NCBI GenBank assembly: GCA_964484515.1
Contig: CAZAGT010000363.1
Location: 1 to 5,185, forward strand
Direction: 5' to 3'
Source of the DNA: CAZAGT01 sp964484515
GTDB taxonomy: Bacteria > Desulfobacterota > DSM-4660 > Desulfatiglandales > HGW-15
DNA: 5,185 nt
Positions 1 to 4,772 of this stretch are shown in pieces. The position numbers were made by a program, and so were the translations under genes. How positions within the stretch are numbered: the first letter of the stretch is position 1; every line of letters starts with the position of its first letter. The notes under the pieces were generated by a model. That model saw nothing but the letters and a program-made list of their open reading frames with translations, did not search any database and was not told the origin of the DNA.

Positions 1-1
1 G

Positions 2-324
2 TCAGACCGCGCCGTTTCCTACCTGCTGGCCGTTTCCTACCAGAATCAGGAGGAGTACAAAAGGCCATCCGACTCTACGAACGACTTGCGGCTGCGGGTA
101 GAGCAAAAGACGAGGTCTACTACAATCTCGGCATGTCATATGGGATGGCAGGAATACTCGGTTGGGCGCATTACAACTTCGGGATCTATTTTCAACGCAC
201 GGGACAGGTGGACAAAGGGCGATTTCACTTTGAAAAAGCGAAAGAGTACGCCGCCAACGACCCCCGTCTGCAGGGAAAAATTCAAAAGGCCTTGGAGGGC
301 CTGAACCCGCAGCATCAGAAGTGA
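2..324 (+). CDS. C-terminal part of a TPR protein, probably an M48-type metalloprotease; apparent frameshift
   Basis: The gene is cut by the left window edge and ends at TGA 322-324. From 61 on, frame 1 reads helical TPR-like sequence: KAIRLYERL, then YYNLGMSYG, AHYNFGIYFQRTGQVDKG and FHFEKAKEYAANDP, ending in NPQHQK. Before about position 60 the same kind of sequence (AVSYLLAVSYQNQEEYK) is in frame 2, so the two parts are one protein split by a one-base shift in the AAAA run at 59-62. One extra A would restore YKKAIRLYERL. The AHYNFG...HFEKA pattern resembles the TPR tail of BepA/YfgC-like M48 peptidases, which act in envelope protein quality control, but the HExxH catalytic domain would lie outside the window, so this name is inference. 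The frameshift may be an assembly error near a contig end or a real lesion. It lies left of a scaffold gap, so its adjacency to the next gene is not certain. Confidence 0.6.
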   Translation, partial: RPRRFLPAGRFLPESGGVQKAIRLYERLAAAGRAKDEVYYNLGMSYGMAGILGWAHYNFGIYFQRTGQVDKGRFHFEKAKEYAANDPRLQGKIQKALEGLNPQHQK

Positions 325-327
325 TTT

Positions 328-337
328 NNNNNNNNNN
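328..337. other. Assembly gap (10 Ns)
   Basis: Ten undetermined bases begin three bases after the stop codon of the left TPR gene. A run of exactly ten Ns is usually a placeholder of arbitrary length, so the true distance between the left TPR gene and the rest of the window is unknown. Confidence 0.97.
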
Positions 338-373
338 GCGTGAAGAAGACTGAAGGCTGAAGATTCGCACTCA

Positions 374-398
374 TCGCGCGAAACGCGAAGATATTTTT
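374..398 (+). terminator. Weak candidate intrinsic terminator in the convergent spacer
   Basis: TCGCG (374-378) and CGCGA (384-388) form a perfect 5-bp stem with a CGAAA loop, and a TTTTT run follows at 394-398. It has the right orientation and place to end the left TPR gene. The stem is short and five bases separate it from the T run, so it may be chance. In the rest of 325-485 I see only short inverted repeats (around 419-429, 430-445 and 456-470) without a T run on the minus strand, so no terminator can be assigned to the minus-strand gene. Confidence 0.25.
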
Positions 399-485
399 AG
401 GCCGTAGGTAGAGAGCATCCTCCGGGAGGGCCCCAAGAAGGGCGTGGTTGCGACAGAAGGCCTGCCTTAAGTATTTTACCCCGCC

Positions 486-2378
486 CTACTTCACATCCGC
501 CTGAAAGGAGCCGGCCACGAAGCTTTTCGATTCATCCGGGATAGAGAGGTAGATCTTACCGGGCAAGACGCCGTTCTTCTTCTTCCCGAATTCGAGGAGC
601 ATGGTATACTCTTTCATGAAGATCTCGGCGTCGGGGACGTCCTTATTGGCCGGTTTCCATTTCATGTGCACGTGGGGCGAGCCATGCCCCTGATCTTTAG
701 CAACCCGGTACGTCTTACCTTCCAGTGCTTCCCCCTGTTCCGGAAAGAGAAAGATCATGAACTCGCGATCCGGGAAAAAATCCTGTCCCTGCCGCAAGGA
801 GAGAATGCCATTTTCCACCATAGCTTTTTCTACCTTAAATTCTTCACCGCAGATACGCCCGGCGGCTACTCCATCGGGTATTTGAGCCTGATTCAGCTCC
901 ATCGTCCAACCCGTTGAAGGCTCCTTCATGGCGACCGCCGTTTGGGGCTCGCCTCCCTGAGGCATGTTCAGCTGCTGCTTGGCCTTTTCATGACCCAGCA
1001 GTGCGGCCTTCTGAAGGTCGGCCATTGCCTTGGGCTTTTCGCCCATGGCCTGGTACACGGCGGCCCGGTTGAAATACACGTCCGCATCATTTGCGTCTAT
1101 TTTCAGTGCCTCACCATAATCTTGACGCGCCAGGTCGAGTTGGCCTTGTTCGAAGTACGCCGCCCCGCGATTACAGTAAGCGTCTGCGGATTGGGGCTTC
1201 AGTCGGATGGCGGCGGAGAAATCCTCGATGGCTTTTTGATAATCCTTCAGACCTACAAAGATGAGACCGCGATTGTAGTATGCGTCCGCATAATTGGCGT
1301 CAATTTCGATCGCCTTGTCATAGTCATCCAGCGCGGCCTGCGTATCACCCTGGTAGGCATATAACCAGCCTCGGTTGTAGAAGGCGTCGGCGTTCCTGGG
1401 GTTGACCTCCAGCAAGCTGTTGAGTCGTTTCAGCTCGAACTGATGGTCAATCCCTTCCGAATCCTTCGCGTCGGCGACAGCGGGCTTTGCCAGATCCTTT
1501 TCTTCCGCAGGGGTTGCCTTGCCGGGTGATCGCTGCGCGATGCCGGGCTGAGGTATCGGAACCCGCTTCATCATCGGTTGGTTTTGAAGCAAGGGAGCTG
1601 TCTGCATCTGGGCCATCTGAGACTGGACTATCTTGTTGATACCCGTCATTTGGCCCCTGATGAAGAAGCCCAGGGCCACGAAGGGGGACAACCCAATCAC
1701 GAGGAGGACCCCCGCAGCGGCGTAATTTGTCCGGACCGGCGGAAAGTGCTCGACTTCATCTTCGCGGCCGACGAGCAGACCGTTCACCTGCCATTTCGAA
1801 AACATGCACATCGCCCAGGGTGTGAAGAGATTCAGGGTGATAATATTGAGGAAGTAGGTGGCTAGTGAGACTTTCATGAAACCGCCGAATTTGGCGCCGA
1901 AGGACGTCTTCTCGCCACCATACCTGCTGCGCTCCTCCTTCCATGCCCAAAGCCGGTAGAACCCATAGAACGCGTAAAGGCCGAGGGTGAGCATCGGTAG
2001 AATCATCAAGTGGATAAAGTAGAAAAAGAAGAGAGAACCGCCGGTCCCTGTGAATTGACCGGGCTTGCCCCCCACGAGGGTGTTTTGAAGTCGCCACTGA
2101 TAGTACTTGCAGTAGGCCCAGGGGGCATAGAATCCCAAGGTGATCAGGGTCAAAAGCCCTTGCACAAGGAGCAGCGCAAACAGCTGGCCGCCGGAGCCCT
2201 CAAAGCTGACCGACTTCCCGTGCATGGTGGTGTGGGAGGCCTTCAACTTGAGGAATCTGACCCACGCCCAGGGCCAGTATAGACCCAACGTCAGCGACGT
2301 GAGGATGATGAGGTGTATCAACACGGTCCCGACATATTGGCCTCCGGTGCCATTAAACTGGCAGTTTGGCTTCGGCAT
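486..2378 (-). CDS. DUF898-like membrane protein fused to TPRs and a C-terminal beta-rich domain
   Basis: The product has 630 residues and its function is unknown. Residues 8-205 hold four copies of a roughly 50-residue unit that begins F-x-G-x-GG or a relaxed form (about 8, 59, 109, 159). Each unit runs into a hydrophobic helix and a TLGxYxPWA-like turn, as in the DUF898/YjgN membrane family. A fifth membrane segment lies at about 219-240, followed by a Pro/Ala/Lys-rich linker (267-309). Four consecutive 34-residue TPRs follow (330-363, 364-397, 398-431, 432-465), most with ADAxYNRG and AI/AL pairs, suggesting protein-protein contacts. Residues 490-630 form a beta-rich domain with AGRICGEEF, LSLRQG, LLEFG, LPGKIYLSIPDE and FVAGSF. 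Translation starts at ATG 2378-2376, with AAGGAGG (2391-2385) six bases upstream; the stop is TAG. The gene is monocistronic here and divergent from the Fe-S oxidoreductase operon. A role in envelope assembly or sensing would be guesswork. Confidence 0.9.
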   Translation of the reverse strand: MPKPNCQFNGTGGQYVGTVLIHLIILTSLTLGLYWPWAWVRFLKLKASHTTMHGKSVSFEGSGGQLFALLLVQGLLTLITLGFYAPWAYCKYYQWRLQNTLVGGKPGQFTGTGGSLFFFYFIHLMILPMLTLGLYAFYGFYRLWAWKEERSRYGGEKTSFGAKFGGFMKVSLATYFLNIITLNLFTPWAMCMFSKWQVNGLLVGREDEVEHFPPVRTNYAAAGVLLVIGLSPFVALGFFIRGQMTGINKIVQSQMAQMQTAPLLQNQPMMKRVPIPQPGIAQRSPGKATPAEEKDLAKPAVADAKDSEGIDHQFELKRLNSLLEVNPRNADAFYNRGWLYAYQGDTQAALDDYDKAIEIDANYADAYYNRGLIFVGLKDYQKAIEDFSAAIRLKPQSADAYCNRGAAYFEQGQLDLARQDYGEALKIDANDADVYFNRAAVYQAMGEKPKAMADLQKAALLGHEKAKQQLNMPQGGEPQTAVAMKEPSTGWTMELNQAQIPDGVAAGRICGEEFKVEKAMVENGILSLRQGQDFFPDREFMIFLFPEQGEALEGKTYRVAKDQGHGSPHVHMKWKPANKDVPDAEIFMKEYTMLLEFGKKKNGVLPGKIYLSIPDESKSFVAGSFQADVK

Positions 2379-2384
2379 GACCGT

Positions 2385-2391
2385 CCTCCTT
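2385..2391 (-). promoter_or_regulatory. Strong Shine-Dalgarno of the DUF898-TPR gene
   Basis: AAGGAGG on the minus strand lies six bases before ATG 2378-2376. This near-perfect site fixes the start, and the first DUF898 repeat begins only eight residues into the protein. Confidence 0.85.
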
Positions 2392-2407
2392 CTCGATGGC
2401 AGGGATT

Positions 2408-2434
2408 GGCAGTGCTGGGACTGCCGGGCTTTTT
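2408..2434 (+). terminator. Terminator-like hairpin in the leader of the divergent gene
   Basis: GGCAGT (2408-2413) pairs perfectly with ACTGCC (2420-2425) around a six-base loop. GGGC and then TTTTT (2430-2434) follow on the plus strand. The form is that of an intrinsic terminator, yet no plus-strand gene lies upstream for it to end. It could stop antisense transcription through the minus-strand gene's leader, or act as a leader hairpin in that gene's own mRNA, upstream of its ribosome binding site. The stem is only 6 bp, so chance is possible. Confidence 0.35.
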
Positions 2435-2438
2435 CAAG

Positions 2439-2477
2439 TTAAACTAAAAAAGAAGAAAAGGAATCATTTTAAACTAA
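2439..2477. repeat. Two 9-bp direct repeats TTAAACTAA, 30 bp apart
   Basis: TTAAACTAA occurs at 2439-2447 and again at 2469-2477, with an exact 30-bp start-to-start distance. Both lie in an AT-rich tract (about 2430-2490) that contrasts with the GC-rich surroundings. The spacing is close to three helical turns, as for paired regulator sites. The tract also includes simple A-rich sequence, so the repeat may carry no function. Confidence 0.4.
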
Positions 2478-2482
2478 CCAAG

Positions 2483-2510
2483 CATATAAAGCCTGGATAC
2501 CTGACGCCAA
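2483..2510 (-). promoter_or_regulatory. Possible promoter of the DUF898-TPR gene
   Basis: On the minus strand, TTGGCG (2510-2505) and TATATG (2488-2483) match the -35 and -10 consensus at four of six positions each, with a 16-bp spacer. Transcription would start near 2476 and give a leader of about 100 bases. A second -10-like hexamer, TAAAAT (2471-2466), has no matching -35. The assignment rests on pattern alone. Confidence 0.35.
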
Positions 2511-2584
2511 GCAGAAGCATTCAAATAGCATGCCAAGCTTTCGCTATCCTGAGCCCCGGGCAAGCCTCTGCCGGGTGAATTGGC

Positions 2585-2614
2585 TTGACACCTCTTCGGC
2601 CTCCGTGCTAATAA
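2585..2614 (+). promoter_or_regulatory. Sigma-70-type promoter of the Fe-S oxidoreductase/etf operon
   Basis: A perfect -35 hexamer TTGACA lies at 2585-2590. Eighteen bases later comes an AT-rich -10-like element TAATAA (2609-2614) preceded by an extended -10 TGC (2606-2608). The -10 match itself is only partial; GCTAAT (2607-2612) is an alternative frame. Transcription would start near 2621, inside the palindrome at 2613-2632 and about 40 bases before the preferred start codon at 2660. Confidence 0.5.
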
Positions 2615-2632
2615 ATGAATGGTCATTCATTT
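2613..2632. promoter_or_regulatory. Perfect palindromic operator (9-2-9 bp), TetR/FadR-like
   Basis: AAATGAATG (2613-2621) and CATTCATTT (2624-2632) are perfect inverted repeats around GT. The site overlaps the end of the predicted -10 element and the expected transcription start, the classic position for a repressor. TGAATG/CATTCA half-sites resemble operators of TetR-family regulators of fatty-acid degradation, such as Bacillus FadR, whose site has TGAATGA...TCATTCA arms. That fits a gene for electron transfer from acyl-CoA oxidation. The identity of the regulator is inference; no regulator gene is in the window. Confidence 0.65.
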
Positions 2633-2648
2633 CTGGATCCAGCGCCGC

Positions 2649-2653
2649 AAGGA
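2649..2653 (+). promoter_or_regulatory. Shine-Dalgarno that decides the Fe-S oxidoreductase start
   Basis: AAGGA lies six bases before ATG 2660. The in-frame ATG at 2615, fifteen codons upstream, has no purine-rich site before it and falls within the operator and the promoter edge, so 2660 is preferred. Confidence 0.6.
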
Positions 2654-2659
2654 ATCTGC

Positions 2660-4732
2660 ATGACGTTGCCGACCCATCCAGCCTCGCAGGCCTACCTCGG
2701 AATCCCCGGATATGTCTTCGCATGGCTCATCATGCTGATCAGCCTGTCCCTTTTCGGCTATATTCTTTTCAGGCGTTATCAGCTCCTGCGCCTGGGTCAG
2801 CCTGATCCTCGGTTCACGGCTATTGGGAAGCGTTTTCGCGATCTCGTTGTTTACGGGTTGATTCAGAAAAGACAGCCCCGCTACCGCTTGGCGGGATCTC
2901 TCCATGTGATCATCTTCTGGGGCTTTGTCATCCTTGGACTGCGTTCCATCGATCTCATCAGCCAGGGACTCAACCTGCCTTTTCTGCAACCCCTGATGGA
3001 ATCGAGCTTGGGTGCTGCCTACGGTACCCTCAAAGACCTTTTCGAGTTGCTCGTTCTCGTCGCCTGCGCTGTCGCCGTCCTAAGACGGGCCGTGGCAAGG
3101 CCGGCCAGATACGAGGGCAGCCGCGCGTCCGAGGCCTATCTGGTCCTTGGCTTGATCTCCTTCCTGATGGTGACGGATATGCTTTACGAGGGGAGCGCAG
3201 GCCTGCTGGGGGTCTCATCGGAGGGATGGCTCCCGGCGGCCCAATTGGGCGCCCTCCTATTGCCGAGCGGCGACCAGGCCACGCTCGATCTCGTATACAC
3301 CGGGAGTTACTGGCTACACCTGCTGGCCTTTTTCTTCTTTCTCAACTACCTGCCGCTCGGCAAACACTTCCACATCATCACCTCGCTGCCGAACGTGTTT
3401 TTGCGGAAGATGCCCAAGGGAGCGATAAAGCCGGCCCGATGGGGCGTGACGGATATCGAGGAACTTGAATCACTCGGTGTCGGGAAGTTCGAAGATCTGA
3501 CTTGGAAGCATATCCTCGATTTATATACGTGCACCGAGTGCGGTCGCTGCACGGACCATTGCCCGGCCAATGCCGTTGGTCGACCCCTTTCGCCCAAGAT
3601 GCTTACGATCACCCTGCGCGACGTCGGTTACCGGAAGATTCCGCTCCTCCCGCCTAAGACCGATGGTGGGGGCAGCGCTTCCGGTCGGCCGCTCATCGGG
3701 GGGCACGTGAGCCCTGAGGTCATCTGGTCGTGCACGACCTGCGGTGCGTGTGAAGAGGAGTGTCCGCTGTTCATCGAATACATCGACAAGATCATCGACA
3801 TGCGTCGCCACCTGATCGAGACAGCTCAGAATCCAAAGGTGTTTAATCAGGTCCTTATGCAGTTTGAGAAGACCGGCAATCCGTTTGGAAAGCCGGCGGC
3901 AAAACGGTCTGAGTGGATCAAGGAGCTTACGGATGGACCGGTGAAGGTCTTGAAAGCCGGTGATAAAGTCGATGTGCTCTACTTTGTCGACAGCTACGGG
4001 TCCTACGACCCCAGGGTCCAGGCCATCGCCTCGGCCGTCGTCAAGGGCCTTCAGAAAGCCGGGATCGATTTCGGTGTGCTGGGGTCGGTTGAGCGGGACA
4101 GCGGGCACCAGGTCCGTCGAATGGGTGAGGAGGGCCTTTTTCAGCTCCTTGTGGAAGAGAACATGGAAGCCTTCAAGGGCATTCGGTTTGAGCGGATCAT
4201 CACGACCGATCCCCACGCCTACAATACCCTCAAGAAGGATTATCCCGAGACCTTCGACGTCTCCCATTACGCCCCGTACTTTCTGTCGCTGATCGAGGAG
4301 GGGCGATTGAAGCCGTCATACCCCGTGGATCAGGCGGATCGTTTCACCTACCATGATCCCTGCTACCTCGGCCGCCACAACGGGATCTACGAGGCGCCCA
4401 GGAAGTTGCTGCGCGCCGTTCCCGGGCTGACGTTTGTCGAGATGGAAAGCTCGAAGGACCGCAGCTTTTGCTGCGGCGGCGGGGATATCATCCTGTGGCA
4501 TGAGATTGAACAGGAAGAGGTGCGGATGGCTGAGAAGCGGATTCAGATGGCGCAGGAGGCCGGTGCGAATGTCATTGTCACGGCCTGCCCATTCTGTCTC
4601 ATCCATTTTGAGGATGCAATCAAGACGGCAGGGTTGGAGGATCAGATGTGGGTCATCGATCTGATGGAGTTGCTCATCTCAACGCTCGATGCACCGGGAG
4701 AAAGGGCCCTGGGCGTGAGGCTTGAGGGTTGA
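2660..4732 (+). CDS. Membrane Fe-S/haem b oxidoreductase, likely ETF:quinone oxidoreductase (EMO/DUF224 type)
   Basis: The product has 690 residues from ATG 2660 (705 from ATG 2615). About five hydrophobic segments (18-40, 81-100, 127-145, 158-178, 217-240) form a NarI-like membrane part. His82, His220, His236 and His238 are candidate haem b ligands. Two ferredoxin-type motifs follow: Cys291/294/297/301 (CTECGRCTDHCP) and Cys358/361/364/368 (CTTCGACEEEC). A first CCG-type domain (about 437-550) keeps the fold pattern but has Ser445, Asp480-Ser481, Asp517 and Ala520 where cysteines are expected. The second (about 562-675) keeps Cys568, Cys604-Cys605 followed by GGG, and Cys643/Cys646 (CPFC), as in HdrB/HdrD-like cluster-binding domains. 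Members of this family next to etfBA pass electrons from reduced ETF to menaquinone. The etfB gene starts 40 bp downstream, which supports that role. A heterodisulfide-reductase label from automatic annotation would be misleading. The biochemical role is inferred from family and context. Confidence 0.88.
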   Translation: MTLPTHPASQAYLGIPGYVFAWLIMLISLSLFGYILFRRYQLLRLGQPDPRFTAIGKRFRDLVVYGLIQKRQPRYRLAGSLHVIIFWGFVILGLRSIDLISQGLNLPFLQPLMESSLGAAYGTLKDLFELLVLVACAVAVLRRAVARPARYEGSRASEAYLVLGLISFLMVTDMLYEGSAGLLGVSSEGWLPAAQLGALLLPSGDQATLDLVYTGSYWLHLLAFFFFLNYLPLGKHFHIITSLPNVFLRKMPKGAIKPARWGVTDIEELESLGVGKFEDLTWKHILDLYTCTECGRCTDHCPANAVGRPLSPKMLTITLRDVGYRKIPLLPPKTDGGGSASGRPLIGGHVSPEVIWSCTTCGACEEECPLFIEYIDKIIDMRRHLIETAQNPKVFNQVLMQFEKTGNPFGKPAAKRSEWIKELTDGPVKVLKAGDKVDVLYFVDSYGSYDPRVQAIASAVVKGLQKAGIDFGVLGSVERDSGHQVRRMGEEGLFQLLVEENMEAFKGIRFERIITTDPHAYNTLKKDYPETFDVSHYAPYFLSLIEEGRLKPSYPVDQADRFTYHDPCYLGRHNGIYEAPRKLLRAVPGLTFVEMESSKDRSFCCGGGDIILWHEIEQEEVRMAEKRIQMAQEAGANVIVTACPFCLIHFEDAIKTAGLEDQMWVIDLMELLISTLDAPGERALGVRLEG

Positions 4733-4760
4733 GGCCTTACCAAGCCTGAAAAACGTATAG

Positions 4761-4767
4761 AGGAGGT
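4761..4767 (+). promoter_or_regulatory. Shine-Dalgarno that decides the etfB start
   Basis: AGGAGGT lies five bases before ATG 4773. An overlapping ATG at 4769 is only one base away and opens a different frame without ETF similarity. The strong site in the 40-bp gap suggests independent, efficient initiation within a shared transcript. Confidence 0.85.
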
Positions 4768-4772
4768 CATGT

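Noticed and set aside
942..1364. Plus-strand open frame of 140 codons opposite the TPR region
   Set aside because: The minus-strand frame here encodes four regular 34-residue TPRs; the plus-strand translation only mirrors that repeat pattern.
2553..2575. CCCGG...CCGGG inverted repeat upstream of the operon promoter
   Set aside because: The arms are only 5 bp with an 11-base loop and no T run; in GC-rich sequence this is expected by chance.
2615..2659. ATG 2615 as the start of the Fe-S oxidoreductase
   Set aside because: It has no Shine-Dalgarno and overlaps the promoter and palindrome; ATG 2660 has AAGGA at good spacing.
3521..4267. Long minus-strand open frame of 248 codons opposite the Fe-S oxidoreductase
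   Set aside because: It lies fully inside a well-recognised gene with conserved cysteine motifs on the other strand, and its translation shows no domain. It is a coding shadow of GC-rich sequence.
4769..4771. ATG 4769 as the etfB start
   Set aside because: It is one base from the AGGAGGT site and in a different frame that lacks ETF sequence; ATG 4773 gives the conserved N-terminus.
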